Shown here: piece after piece, positions 43,430 through 53,140 of the stretch
How positions within the stretch are numbered: position 1 is the stretch's first letter
Layout of the letters: each line of letters starts with the position of its first letter
Assembly: GCA_015066635.1 (NCBI GenBank)
Contig: SVOA01000006.1
Location: 1-64,000, forward strand
DNA length: 64,000 nt
DNA from: Oscillospiraceae bacterium
Lineage (GTDB): Bacteria; Bacillota; Clostridia; Oscillospirales; Acutalibacteraceae
Direction: 5' to 3'
The notes under the pieces: generated by a model
The model's database searches: none
Told to the model about the DNA's origin: nothing
Seen by the model: the letters and a program-made list of their open reading frames with translations, nothing else
Position numbers and translations under genes: made by a program

Positions 43430-44656
43430 ATGAGGGTTTTACAGATAAACGCAGTCAATAAAATTTCATCAACGGGCAGAACCTGCCTTGAAATGTCCGA
43501 GTGGTTAAACCGTTCGGGGCATGAGTGCGTTACCGCCTTTTCAAAGGGCATATCGGTAAATCCCGAAAGAGAATTCCGTATCGGCAGCGCCAAAGATGTT
43601 AAGCTGCACGGTCTTTTTTCAAGGCTCAGCGGCAAGCAGGGGTATTTTTCCTTCGGCGCCACTAAAGAACTTCTGAAATTTGCCGACGCTTACGAACCCG
43701 ACGCGGTAATACTCAGAAACCTTCACGGAAACTACATAAACCTTCCCATGCTCCTTAAATATCTTGCAGATAAAGACATACCGACGGTTGCGGTGCTTCA
43801 CGACTGCTGGTTCTTTACGGGCAAATGCTGTCATTATACCGTTGACGGCTGTTACCGCTGGCAGGAAAACTGCGGAAACTGTCCGAGCCTTAAAAAGTAC
43901 AACGTCAGCTGGTTCTTTGACAGAACTCCTGAAATGCTTGCGGATAAAAAAAGACTTTTCGGCGCAATAAAGCACCTCGGGGTTGTCGCCGTATCCGACT
44001 GGCTTAAAGGCGAGGCGGAAAAGGCGCCCGTTTTTGAGAACGCCGAGGTTATTACAAGAATTTATAACTGGATAGACACAGAAACCTTCCGTCCTCTGTA
44101 TGACGCAGAGCTTAAAAAGGAACTCGGTCTTGACGGCAAAAAAACAATTCTTTTTGCCGCGGCGGGCTGGAGTATGAATCTCGGGCTTAAAACAGCCCTT
44201 GAAATCTCGGAAAAGCTTGAGGGGGACGAGAGAATGCTGCTTGTCGGCAATCTCCCCGAGGATATAAAAACAAACGGCAGGGTTATCTGTCTGCCGACAA
44301 CCGATTCGGTAGAGAAGCTTGTTAAGCTTTATTCGCTTGCGGATGTGTTCGTTCAGCCCTCGCTTGAGCAGACCTTCGGCAAGGTCATAGCAGAGGCAGA
44401 GTCCTGCGGCACGCCTGCCGTATGCTTTAAGAGCACGGCAAACCCCGAGCTTGTCGGCAACGGCTGCGGAGCTTCTGTCGAAGCGGGCGACATTGACGCA
44501 ATGCTTTCCGAAATACGCAAAATTCTTGCGGACGGCAAGGAAAAATACTCAGAAAACTGCCGTAATTTTGTCAAAGCAAATTTTGAAATGGATACAAACC
44601 TTAAAGAATATATGAAGCTTTTGCAAAAACTTTGCGAGGAGAAAAACAATGGCTGA
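43430..44656 (+). CDS. Glycosyltransferase GT4, first of two paralogues
   Basis: The 408-residue protein has the opening MRVLQINAVNKISSTGRT, the acceptor-side block LHGNYINLPMLLKYLADKDI and a cysteine-containing stretch CWFFTGKCCHYTVDGCYRW. The GT-B C-terminal motif QPSLEQTFGKVIAEAESCGTPAV closes it. It resembles WcaC-like transferases of exopolysaccharide loci. A close relative lies at 48,044. The 3' end overlaps the next gene by eight bases. Confidence 0.88.
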   Translation: MRVLQINAVNKISSTGRTCLEMSEWLNRSGHECVTAFSKGISVNPEREFRIGSAKDVKLHGLFSRLSGKQGYFSFGATKELLKFADAYEPDAVILRNLHGNYINLPMLLKYLADKDIPTVAVLHDCWFFTGKCCHYTVDGCYRWQENCGNCPSLKKYNVSWFFDRTPEMLADKKRLFGAIKHLGVVAVSDWLKGEAEKAPVFENAEVITRIYNWIDTETFRPLYDAELKKELGLDGKKTILFAAAGWSMNLGLKTALEISEKLEGDERMLLVGNLPEDIKTNGRVICLPTTDSVEKLVKLYSLADVFVQPSLEQTFGKVIAEAESCGTPAVCFKSTANPELVGNGCGASVEAGDIDAMLSEIRKILADGKEKYSENCRNFVKANFEMDTNLKEYMKLLQKLCEEKNNG

Positions 44657-45704
44657 GCTTTCCGTTATCATACCGATATACAATGCAGAGGAATATCTGC
44701 ACGAATGTATTGACAGTACGCTCTGTCAGACTATGAGCGATATTGAAATAATACTTGTTGACGACGGTGCGACCGACTCAAGTCCCGACATCTGCGACGA
44801 ATATGCCCGCAAAGATTCAAGGGTAAGAGTAGTTCACAAGCCCAACGGGGGAGTATGCGACGCGAGAAACGCAGGTATTAGAGAGGTCAAAACGCCCTAC
44901 TTTACCTTCCTTGAGAGCGATGACTGGCTTCCCGAGGACGCCTGCGAAAAGATGTTCCGTTATGTTGAGAATAACGGCGCCGAATTCGTTATCGGCTCAT
45001 ATTATAAGGTCTCGACCTCGGGCACAACGGTAAAACACCCTCTGCCGGAGAAGGAAATTTTCTTTGACGAAAACACGGTTAAATCAGAGCTTCTCGAGTA
45101 TGTAATGGGACTTACGGGAGCGAGACTTAAAACTCCCGGTAATGTTGATTCCCTGCTTACCGACACAGCAAAGCTCTATAAGACCTCGATAGTAAAAGAC
45201 AATGACATATACTGGATAAGCCGTAAGGAAATATATTCCGACTGTCTTGAATATATCCTGCGCTATGCGTCTTACTGTAAGAGCGCCGTATTCTTTGACG
45301 AGCCTGTCTATTATTACAGACGTACCAATACGGGTTCGCAGACGGCGGGCTACCGTGCCGACACCATAAAGCTGTGGGACGTTCAGTTTGACAGTATGCG
45401 CGACTTCATCACGGGGAACGGATTTGAACATCTTTGGACGGCGTTCTATTCAAGAGTCTGCTTCTCGATTATCCCGATAGGGGGCAACGCCTACCGTTCG
45501 GGAAGTCGTAAAGAGGCGATGAGGCAAATCCGTCAGTTCCTTAAAAACCCGATTTATAAAGAGGCGTTTGCCAATTTCCGCATAAATGATTTGCCCGTTC
45601 ACTTCAGACCGCTTTTCTTCTTTGCAAAGCATAAAATGTATTACTCGTTTTATGTGATGACGGTTGTTATGAGAAAAATAATGAATTCCCAGAGGGGTAT
45701 GTAA
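44649..45704 (+). CDS. Glycosyltransferase GT2
   Basis: The 351-residue protein has a GT-A fold. ELSVIIPIYNAEEYLHECIDS opens it, VDDGATDSSPDICDEY is the nucleotide-binding part, and LESDDWL holds the metal-binding acidic motif. It probably adds one sugar to the lipid-linked repeat. There is no membrane segment at the N-terminus and only weak hydrophobic helices at the C-terminus. The stop directly abuts the next GT2 gene. Donor and acceptor are unknown. Confidence 0.9.
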   Translation: MAELSVIIPIYNAEEYLHECIDSTLCQTMSDIEIILVDDGATDSSPDICDEYARKDSRVRVVHKPNGGVCDARNAGIREVKTPYFTFLESDDWLPEDACEKMFRYVENNGAEFVIGSYYKVSTSGTTVKHPLPEKEIFFDENTVKSELLEYVMGLTGARLKTPGNVDSLLTDTAKLYKTSIVKDNDIYWISRKEIYSDCLEYILRYASYCKSAVFFDEPVYYYRRTNTGSQTAGYRADTIKLWDVQFDSMRDFITGNGFEHLWTAFYSRVCFSIIPIGGNAYRSGSRKEAMRQIRQFLKNPIYKEAFANFRINDLPVHFRPLFFFAKHKMYYSFYVMTVVMRKIMNSQRGM

Positions 45705-46745
45705 ATGTCCAGAAAAGTCAGTATAGTAATTCCCGTTTACAAAACCGAAAAGTATCTGCGTAAGAGTGCGGCTTCCGCGCTTTCGCAGAGTTATGAAAAT
45801 ACCGAAATTATCCTTGTTGACGACGGCTCGCCCGACGGCTGTCCCGAAATCTGCGACAGTCTTGCGGCGGAATATGACAGATTTTCCGTTATACACAAGC
45901 AAAACGGCGGACTCTCCTCGGCGAGAAATGCAGGTATTGAGGCGGCAAAAGGCGATTACATACTTTTTCTTGACTCGGACGATACGCTTCCCGATTATCT
46001 CATTTCGGATATGGTCGGGATAATGGAAAACGACGGCAGCGACGCCGTGATTCCCGACTCGTATTACAAGGTTTATGAGGACAGGGACGACGAGGCGTTG
46101 TCGTATCATTTTACAAAGGAAATGTTTTCCGCAGACCCCAAGGTTTTTGCCCTTGAGGTGCTTATAGGCAAGGGCAGGGCAAGACGCTCGACCGCCGTGC
46201 TTTACAGATTGTCCGTTATCAAGGACAATAATATCCGCTATCCCGTCGGCAGGATAAGCGAGGATTTTTTCTTCAGTCTTGATTTCTTTAAATTTGCAAA
46301 TAAGCTTTCGCTTTATGAGAAGCCGTCTTTATACAATCTCAAGCGCGCGGGCAGTATTTCCTCGTCTTACTATGAGAATTTCTTTGACACCGTGCTCGAA
46401 ATGGACGGAGAGGTCAAGGACTTTATAAATTCGCTTGATTCCGAAAAATATTCGGACTTCATAAAGGGCAGACGCGAAACTCTGCTTTTCAGAAATGTGC
46501 TGATTTATGCCATAAATGTAATGGGCGACAAGAAACATTCTTACCGTGAGCGGCGCGGCAAATGTGTTGAGATGTTTAAACATCCGAGCTTTACACAGGC
46601 GCTTCGCGGAGATACGGGAATTCCGTATTTTGAGGGCAGGGTACAGAAAACCTATATGAAGATTTCATTGAAGCTGATTAAAATGAAGCTGTATAAGCTG
46701 ACCTGCTTTTTCGCCTTTGTTGCGGCAAAGATAAATACTGTTTGA
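45705..46745 (+). CDS. Glycosyltransferase GT2
   Basis: The 346-residue GT-A protein has VSIVIPVYKTEKYLRKSAASAL, LVDDGSPDGCPEICDSL and the acidic motif LDSDDTLPDY. It is similar in layout to the preceding GT2 and starts one base after its stop, so the pair may have arisen by duplication, though the sequences have diverged widely. It likely acts in the same repeat-unit assembly. Linkage unknown. Confidence 0.9.
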   Translation: MSRKVSIVIPVYKTEKYLRKSAASALSQSYENTEIILVDDGSPDGCPEICDSLAAEYDRFSVIHKQNGGLSSARNAGIEAAKGDYILFLDSDDTLPDYLISDMVGIMENDGSDAVIPDSYYKVYEDRDDEALSYHFTKEMFSADPKVFALEVLIGKGRARRSTAVLYRLSVIKDNNIRYPVGRISEDFFFSLDFFKFANKLSLYEKPSLYNLKRAGSISSSYYENFFDTVLEMDGEVKDFINSLDSEKYSDFIKGRRETLLFRNVLIYAINVMGDKKHSYRERRGKCVEMFKHPSFTQALRGDTGIPYFEGRVQKTYMKISLKLIKMKLYKLTCFFAFVAAKINTV

Positions 46746-46755
46746 GGTGTGGAAA

Positions 46756-48039
46756 TTGAGAATACTCATAGTTTCAAATTCTCCGTGGAGAAGCGATAAC
46801 AGCTTCGGCAATTCTTTTTCAAACATTTTTGAGGGAATTGATAACATTGAGATAGCAAATATCTGCTGTAAATACGGAGCTCCTCAGAACAATGTCGCTT
46901 CAAAATATTTCAGAATTACCGAAAAATCGCTTATAAACAATCTGTTAAAGGGCAAGCCCTCGGGCGAGGAGGTATTTGCCGAAAAAACCGACAGCGTTTC
47001 GGACATGTCGGGCGAGGCAACCTTTAACAAGGTTAAAAAATACAAGAGTATCCCGATGTACTGGGCAAGGGCACTTATCTGGAAAATCGGCAGGTGGAAG
47101 TCAGGGGAGCTTATAAGGTTTCTTGACGATTTCAAACCCGAGATTCTGTTTATACCCGTCTATTATTCCCATTACATCCACGATATAAATAAATTCATAA
47201 TCGACCGTTACAATATCCCGTGCGTGGGCTATGTTTCGGACGATGTATATACTCTGCGCCAGTTTTCTCTGTCTCCGTTTTACTGGATAGACAGACTTAT
47301 TCTGAGACCTAAGATGAAAAAGGTCTTTTCGTGGTGCAAAACCGTATATGTCATCTCGGAAACGCAGAGAAGGGAATATGCGGAGATTTTCGGCGACAAG
47401 TTTAAGATACTTACCAAATGCGCCGATTTCAGCGATGAGAACAAACCCGCCTTCAAAGCGCCCAGCGAAACGCTGAAGCTCGTCTATGCGGGAAACGTCA
47501 GCAGGGGAAGATACAAAATACTTGCCCGTCTTTGCAGCAGCATTAAGGAACTTAATTCGGACGGCAAAAAGTTTTTTCTTGACATTTATACATCGACGCC
47601 TCTTTCGGACAGACAGCGTTCTGCGCTGAATATTGACGGCTCGTCGCAGCTTCATCCGCCCGTCAGCTATAATGAAATTCTTATGATACAGAAGCAGGCT
47701 GACATACTCGTTCACGCGGAGGCGTTCGATTTAAGAGAGAAACTCGTAACGCATCAGTCCTTTTCAACAAAGATAGTCGATTATCTCGCCTCGGGCAGAT
47801 GTATACTCGCAATAGGAGACAGCTTCTGCGCCTCGGTACAGTATTTTATAGATAATGACTGCGGAGCGGTTGCGCAGACTCCCGACGAAATAGAACAGAG
47901 ATTACGGGAACTGTACGACAATAAAGACCTGCTTTCCGGATACGCGGACAAGGCGTGGGAATCGGGCAGAAGAAATCATCAGCGCAGCGTAATGCAAAAG
48001 GAACTTTACGCAGAGCTTGAAAAAGCATTGGAGAAGTAA
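46756..48039 (+). CDS. Glycosyltransferase, GT-B type
   Basis: The 427-residue protein opens LRILIVSNSPWRSDNSFGNSF and has LKLVYAGNVSRGRYKILARL in the middle and SFSTKIVDYLASGRCILAIG near the C-terminus. These match GT4-like transferases. The start is TTG 46756, six bases after GAGGTG. The in-frame GTG at 46747 lies within that site. It closely follows the GT2 pair. Confidence 0.83.
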   Translation: MRILIVSNSPWRSDNSFGNSFSNIFEGIDNIEIANICCKYGAPQNNVASKYFRITEKSLINNLLKGKPSGEEVFAEKTDSVSDMSGEATFNKVKKYKSIPMYWARALIWKIGRWKSGELIRFLDDFKPEILFIPVYYSHYIHDINKFIIDRYNIPCVGYVSDDVYTLRQFSLSPFYWIDRLILRPKMKKVFSWCKTVYVISETQRREYAEIFGDKFKILTKCADFSDENKPAFKAPSETLKLVYAGNVSRGRYKILARLCSSIKELNSDGKKFFLDIYTSTPLSDRQRSALNIDGSSQLHPPVSYNEILMIQKQADILVHAEAFDLREKLVTHQSFSTKIVDYLASGRCILAIGDSFCASVQYFIDNDCGAVAQTPDEIEQRLRELYDNKDLLSGYADKAWESGRRNHQRSVMQKELYAELEKALEK

Positions 48040-48043
48040 AAGA

Positions 48044-49249
48044 ATGAGAGTTTTACAGATAAACGCCGTATATAAACGCTTCAGCACGGGCAGAAGCGTT
48101 ATGGAACTCAACGATGACCTGAATTCGGCGGGCATAGAGTCTTTTGCCGCCTGTTCAAGGACCTACGGGGCGGACGGAGTTTATCAAATCGGCAATGAGA
48201 TGTCGATAAAGCTTCACGGCTTTCTCTCCCGTCTTACGGGCAGACAGGGATATTTCTCAAAGGGCAATACAAGGAAGCTCATTTCATATATTGACAGATT
48301 AAAGCCCGATGTTGTGCATCTTCATAACCTTCACGCAAACTATATAAATCTTCCTATGCTTCTTACTTATCTTGCAGAGAAGGATATTCCGACGGTTGCC
48401 TCGCTGTATGACTGCTGGTTCTTTACGGGCAAATGTATGCATTACACCGAGCAGGGCTGTTACAAATGGGAAAAGCTCTGCGGAAACTGTCCGCAGTTAA
48501 AAGAAGGAAATATCAGCTGGTTTTCCGACAGCACGGCAAAGGTGCACGCCGATAAAATCAGACTGTTCAACAATATACCGCGTCTTGCAATAGTCGGTAT
48601 ATCCGATTGGATAACAAATGAGTGCAGACGCTCTCCCATAGCAAAAAACGCAAAAATAATCGACAGAGTATATCTCTGGATAGATATGGAAAAATTCAAA
48701 CCCGTTGACGCTTCCGAAAGGAAAAGGAAAATGGGACTTGAAGATAAATTCATCATTATCGGCGTAGCCGAGCAGTGGGGAAAGCCAAAAGGACTTGACA
48801 GATTTATAAATCTTGCCTCAAAGCTTTCCGAGGATAAGGTAATCGTTCTTGTCGGCAATCCCGACCCCGAAACCGAACTGCCCGACAATGTAATCTGCGT
48901 CGGCAGAACGGACTCTCAGGAGGAAATGTGCGAGTATTACTCAATGGCTGACGTTTTCGTTACCTTTTCATATCAGGAAACTTTCGGCAAGGTTTCGGCA
49001 GAGGCGCTGGCCTCGGGAACGCCCGTTATCTGCTTTAACTCGACAGCAAACCCCGAGCTCGTAGGGGAGAGGTGCGGTATTGTTGTTGAGAAGGACGAGC
49101 CCGACGGGATATTAAACGCCGTAAATGAAATTTCAAAACAGCCAAAAAGCTATTATTCACGGTATTGCGTTGAGTTTGCAAGAAACAACTTTGCACGCAA
49201 GCTGTGTACCGCAAAATTTGAGGACATCTATAAAAAGCTATCGCTTTAA
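48044..49249 (+). CDS. Glycosyltransferase GT4, second of two paralogues
   Basis: The 401-residue protein is strikingly similar to the product of the gene at 43,430. It shares MRVLQINAVYKRFSTGRS, LHANYINLPMLLTYLAEKDI, CWFFTGKCMHYTEQGCYKW and SYQETFGKVSAEALASGTPVI. The two may add similar sugars at different positions of the repeat. ATG 48044 follows GGAGA and matches the paralogue's start. An upstream ATG at 48017 overlaps the preceding gene. Confidence 0.9.
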   Translation: MRVLQINAVYKRFSTGRSVMELNDDLNSAGIESFAACSRTYGADGVYQIGNEMSIKLHGFLSRLTGRQGYFSKGNTRKLISYIDRLKPDVVHLHNLHANYINLPMLLTYLAEKDIPTVASLYDCWFFTGKCMHYTEQGCYKWEKLCGNCPQLKEGNISWFSDSTAKVHADKIRLFNNIPRLAIVGISDWITNECRRSPIAKNAKIIDRVYLWIDMEKFKPVDASERKRKMGLEDKFIIIGVAEQWGKPKGLDRFINLASKLSEDKVIVLVGNPDPETELPDNVICVGRTDSQEEMCEYYSMADVFVTFSYQETFGKVSAEALASGTPVICFNSTANPELVGERCGIVVEKDEPDGILNAVNEISKQPKSYYSRYCVEFARNNFARKLCTAKFEDIYKKLSL

Positions 49250-49264
49250 AATAAGGATCGGGTT

Positions 49265-50317
49265 ATGAACATCTATTTAATCAATGTATTGTTAACGGTT
49301 GTGTGGGGCATTGCTTTCCTTGTTATCGATAAGAGCAAGAGAAGTAAGGCTTTCTTCTGCATACTCACATCAATTCAGTGGACGCTGATTTCGGGACTCC
49401 GCGGAATGAGCGTTTCAAAAGATATGTATTCTTACCGTCTCAGGTTTAATGCCGTTAAAAATATGTCGTGGAAGTCAATATTTGACAACTTCTACATAGT
49501 CTATGTTGACGAGGAGGGCAAGGATCCCGGATATGAAGTTTTTGAGAAAATTTTTCAACTGTTTTCGGACAATTACCATGCCTTCATTTTCGTAATTGCG
49601 CTTATATTCTTTACCGCGATGGGAATATGGATTTATAAAAACTCCGATTACAGTTTCCTGTCGATGATTATATTTGACTCTTTCCTGTATTCCTTCTTTG
49701 CGCTTACGGGACTTCGTCAGACTCTCGCGACTGTTTTGATAGTATTTATAGGCGGCAAATATGTTCATGAGAGAAAATTCTGGAAATTTATTTTGGTAGC
49801 GCTGATAGCATTTACAATACACAAATCGATAATATGTTTTCTACCGTTCTATTTTGTCTCACAGATACCTATTACAAGGAAGTATATTATCGGTGTGCTT
49901 GCTTCATTCCCGATACTGTTTGTCTTCAGAAACCAGTTTTTCCGTATTATCGGAAGCGTTGTCGGTTACGAATACGGTGCGCTTGAGAGTACGGGAGCTT
50001 ACAATTTTACATTTATGTATCTTGTGATTATCCTTCTTTCGCTGATAATGTTCAACTATATCAAGGAAAACTGCGAGGACTACACAATGTATTTCAATGC
50101 GCTGTTTATGGGACTTATCTTTATACCGCTTGTATTCGTAAATCCCGCGGCAATGCGTGTTGTTCAGTATTATTCGCTTTATCTTATGCTTTTTGTGCCC
50201 AAGATAGTTAAGTCCTTCCACAAGGAGATAAGAATACCCGTCTATGTGCTTCTGGTAGCAGTGCTTCTTGTAGCAACAAGCGCATTCACAAGAAACTACG
50301 CATTTTTCTGGGAATAA
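49265..50317 (+). CDS. EpsG/Wzy-like polysaccharide polymerase, copy 1
   Basis: The 350-residue polytopic membrane protein has about ten hydrophobic segments and the EpsG-type blocks SGLRGMSVSKDMYSYRLRF near residue 48, LTGLRQTLATVLIVF near 153 and AFTIHKSIICFLPFY near 180. EpsG proteins are thought to polymerise lipid-linked repeats at the outer face of the membrane. An equally long relative follows 27 bases downstream. It ends RNYAFFWE. Confidence 0.88.
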   Translation: MNIYLINVLLTVVWGIAFLVIDKSKRSKAFFCILTSIQWTLISGLRGMSVSKDMYSYRLRFNAVKNMSWKSIFDNFYIVYVDEEGKDPGYEVFEKIFQLFSDNYHAFIFVIALIFFTAMGIWIYKNSDYSFLSMIIFDSFLYSFFALTGLRQTLATVLIVFIGGKYVHERKFWKFILVALIAFTIHKSIICFLPFYFVSQIPITRKYIIGVLASFPILFVFRNQFFRIIGSVVGYEYGALESTGAYNFTFMYLVIILLSLIMFNYIKENCEDYTMYFNALFMGLIFIPLVFVNPAAMRVVQYYSLYLMLFVPKIVKSFHKEIRIPVYVLLVAVLLVATSAFTRNYAFFWE

Positions 50318-50344
50318 AAACAAAACTTAAAAGGTTTTATAATT

Positions 50345-51397
50345 ATGAATGTATTTTTAATCAATATGATTTTTGCTTTTGTCCTGGGACTTTCGCTGCT
50401 GTTTGTTCACAAGACGGAGTATAAAAAGAAAATGTATGTTTTTCTGATGACGCTGTCGTGGGTAATTATATCGGGACTCCGCGGTATGAGCGTCGGTCCC
50501 GACACGCTTTCTTACAGAAACCGTTTTAACATTACCCTGCGTACATCGTGGAGAAACCTTTTTGACAATTTCTACATAGTTTATGTCAACGACGAGGGCA
50601 AGGACCCCGGTTACTCGGTGTTTGAGAAGTTGGTGCAGATTTTCACCGATAATTATCAGGTTTATCTTGTAATTATTGCAATACTTTTCTTTGTCTCCAT
50701 GGGTATCTGGCTTTACAAAAACTCTTCGGAGCTTTGTCTAAGCTATATGATATTTTCCTCTTTCCTTTTCGGCTTTTACGCAATTACGGGCATACGTCAG
50801 ACCATTGCGACCGTGCTTGCCGTTTTCCTCGGCACAAAGTTTATCAAGGAAAAATCGCTTGTAAAGTTCCTTATAGTAATGGCTGTTGCATTTACGATAC
50901 ATAAATCGTCAATTTGCTTTTTGCCGTTTTACTTCATATCCTCAATTCCCGTTAACAAAAAAACAATCGCAGGCTTCCTTGTGCTGATACCCGTAACCTT
51001 TATTTTTAACAAGCAGATTTTCAGCATACTCGGTTACCTTGTAGGTTATGAATACAGCGAGCTTGAGAATAAAGGAGCATACGGTTTTACAATTCTTTAT
51101 GCTGCCGTACTTGTAATGATGCTGTTATTCCTCAAAAAGATAAAGGAAAACTGCGAAAACTACAAGATGCTTTACAATGCTTTGTTTATGGGAATGCTTT
51201 TTATCCCCATAGTTTTTGTAAACCCGACAAGTATGCGTGTCGTTCAGTATTATTCGCTGTTTATAATGCTGTCAGTGCCCGAACTCTACAGAGCCATTTC
51301 AAAAAATTACAGGGGACTGTTCTTTATCGGCTCGATTGCGGCGCTCTTCTTGGTAACAAATGTTTACAGCTATGAATATGTGTTCTTCTGGCAATAA
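50345..51397 (+). CDS. EpsG/Wzy-like polysaccharide polymerase, copy 2
   Basis: The 350-residue membrane protein has exactly the length of copy 1 and repeats its landmarks: SGLRGMSVGPDTLSYRNRF, FDNFYIVYVNDEGKDPGY, ITGIRQTIATVLAVF, AFTIHKSSICFLPFY and the end YEYVFFWQ. This is a tandem duplication. Both reading frames are intact. Two polymerases might give two linkages, or one may be a replacement in progress. Confidence 0.88.
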   Translation: MNVFLINMIFAFVLGLSLLFVHKTEYKKKMYVFLMTLSWVIISGLRGMSVGPDTLSYRNRFNITLRTSWRNLFDNFYIVYVNDEGKDPGYSVFEKLVQIFTDNYQVYLVIIAILFFVSMGIWLYKNSSELCLSYMIFSSFLFGFYAITGIRQTIATVLAVFLGTKFIKEKSLVKFLIVMAVAFTIHKSSICFLPFYFISSIPVNKKTIAGFLVLIPVTFIFNKQIFSILGYLVGYEYSELENKGAYGFTILYAAVLVMMLLFLKKIKENCENYKMLYNALFMGMLFIPIVFVNPTSMRVVQYYSLFIMLSVPELYRAISKNYRGLFFIGSIAALFLVTNVYSYEYVFFWQ

Positions 51398-51450
51398 GCG
51401 CTGAAAAGTGACAGTGTTTCTCTAATATATTCAATATCGAAGGTGTTTGT

Positions 51451-52599
51451 ATGGATTCCGTAAAATACATTTCCTATTATGACAGTAATGAGAATAAAGA
51501 TGAAAACAGAAATGTATGTTTGTCTGCAATAACAAAGATGGATTATATATGTTCGGCTATAAAGAAGAACAATTATAATATTGAAATTATTTCAGCCAGT
51601 CGGACAAGAGGAAAACATGGGGTTAAGTCAAAAAAATACAACAACGAATATGCTTCTGTTAAGCTGTTTTCCTCTTTGGGTTGCGGAAATATAATTAAGA
51701 ATCTGATAGATTATGTGTATTTACAGATGCAACTGTTTTTCTATTGCTTGTTTAATATTTCAAAAGAAGAAACCGTAATAGTCTATCATTCTCTGGGATA
51801 TATGCGTTTGATATCAATACTGAAAACAATTAAAAAATTCAGATTGATACTCGAGGTGGAAGAGATATACTCTCATGTTACGGGAAAAGCTGGCGGAGAA
51901 GAAAAGGAACTGAAATTTTTTGAAAAAGCCGACGGATACATTTTCCCAACGGAACTCCTTAATGAAAAAGTCAATGTTAATAATAAACCGTATGTAATTA
52001 TTTACGGTACATATATGCCCGAAAAGAAATACGATACGATTTTTAACGATAATATAATTCACTGTGTATATGCAGGAACTCTGGATCCGAGAAAAGGAGC
52101 GCTGACCGCGGCTAAGGCTGCTTCACTGCTGGGAAAAGACTATCATGTTCATGTTCTCGGATTCGGCTCTGAAAAGGATAAACAGCTTATTATTGACGAG
52201 GTGGACTTAAATCGGAAAAACGGTTATAATAATTTGAGCTTTGACGGTTTGCTTGGAGGAGAGGAGTATTTGAGATTTATCCAATCTTGTCAGGTCGGGT
52301 TCAGCACCCAGAGTCCTTCGGTCGGATTTAACGAAACTTCTTTCCCGTCCAAAGTATTGTCATATTTGTCAAACGGATTGAGAGTCGTATCAATTGATAT
52401 TGAGTCCATCAGGTGCTCCAAGGTGTCCGACTTACTGTATTTCTATCATTACGATACACCTAAAAGCATAGCAGATACGGTAAAAAGCATTGATTTCTCT
52501 GATGGTTACGACAGCCGAAAACTAATTAACGGGCTTGATAAGGGCTTTACCGATTCTATTAACACTCTTTTGAAAAATGTGGGGAATTATACGGTATGA
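51451..52599 (+). CDS. Glycosyltransferase, GT4-like, AT-rich gene
   Basis: The 382-residue protein has a GT-B-like C-terminal half: HCVYAGTLDPRKGALTAAKAASLL, LSFDGLLGGEEYLRFIQSCQVGF, FPSKVLSYLSNGLRVVS. Its N-terminal half is less conserved (VIVYHSLGYMRLISILKTIK). Base composition differs from its neighbours: the line 51541-51600 has 15 G/C of 60, against 27 of 60 at 48721-48780. This suggests recent transfer. It overlaps the acetyltransferase gene by four bases, and the two form one AT-rich block. Confidence 0.82.
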   Translation: MDSVKYISYYDSNENKDENRNVCLSAITKMDYICSAIKKNNYNIEIISASRTRGKHGVKSKKYNNEYASVKLFSSLGCGNIIKNLIDYVYLQMQLFFYCLFNISKEETVIVYHSLGYMRLISILKTIKKFRLILEVEEIYSHVTGKAGGEEKELKFFEKADGYIFPTELLNEKVNVNNKPYVIIYGTYMPEKKYDTIFNDNIIHCVYAGTLDPRKGALTAAKAASLLGKDYHVHVLGFGSEKDKQLIIDEVDLNRKNGYNNLSFDGLLGGEEYLRFIQSCQVGFSTQSPSVGFNETSFPSKVLSYLSNGLRVVSIDIESIRCSKVSDLLYFYHYDTPKSIADTVKSIDFSDGYDSRKLINGLDKGFTDSINTLLKNVGNYTV

Positions 52600-53132
52600 T
52601 ATTATTGATAGACAAATTTATAAAAAAAATTAAACGCGGCTGGACAAAAAGCGTTTTTAAGAGAATAGTTAACTGTAAGCATAATTCGTTCAAACTGGTC
52701 GGTGATGTTATCGCGATAAATCCCAATGTTACAATAGGAAAGAATGTAGTGATTCTTCCTGATGTTATGTTCCACGGAGACGGTCCGATTGTTTTGGGAG
52801 ATAATGTAACAATAGGAAACGGAACTATTATATACTCTTCAAAGCAGGGGGGAGTATATATCGGGAACAATTCAATGATTGCCGCTCAGTGTTATATTAT
52901 TGACATGGATCACGGAGTACGGAAGGATATATTGATCAGAGATCAGGAAAATACCGTTGCCCCGATTGTGATAGGAAACGACTGCTGGATTGCGGCAGAT
53001 GTCACGGTTCTTAAAGGCAGTAAGATTAACGATGGTGCGATTGTCGGAGCAAAGGCTTTGGTCAACGGAGAAATCCCCGAGAATGCAATAGCGGTAGGGA
53101 TTCCGGCAAAAGTTATCAATTATCGCAGTTAG
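52596..53132 (+). CDS. Hexapeptide-repeat acyltransferase
   Basis: The 178-residue protein is a left-handed beta-helix O-acetyltransferase of the WcaF/CatB type. Hexapeptide runs are visible at IAINPNVTIGKNVVILPDV, VLGDNVTIGNG and PIVIGNDCWIAADVTVLKGS. The likely catalytic histidine is in YIIDMDHGVRK, and the ending NAIAVGIPAKVINYR is typical. It would acetylate the polymer or a precursor from acetyl-CoA. The gene is AT-rich like the transferase it overlaps. Confidence 0.9.
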   Translation: MILLIDKFIKKIKRGWTKSVFKRIVNCKHNSFKLVGDVIAINPNVTIGKNVVILPDVMFHGDGPIVLGDNVTIGNGTIIYSSKQGGVYIGNNSMIAAQCYIIDMDHGVRKDILIRDQENTVAPIVIGNDCWIAADVTVLKGSKINDGAIVGAKALVNGEIPENAIAVGIPAKVINYRS

Positions 53133-53140
53133 AGGTAATT

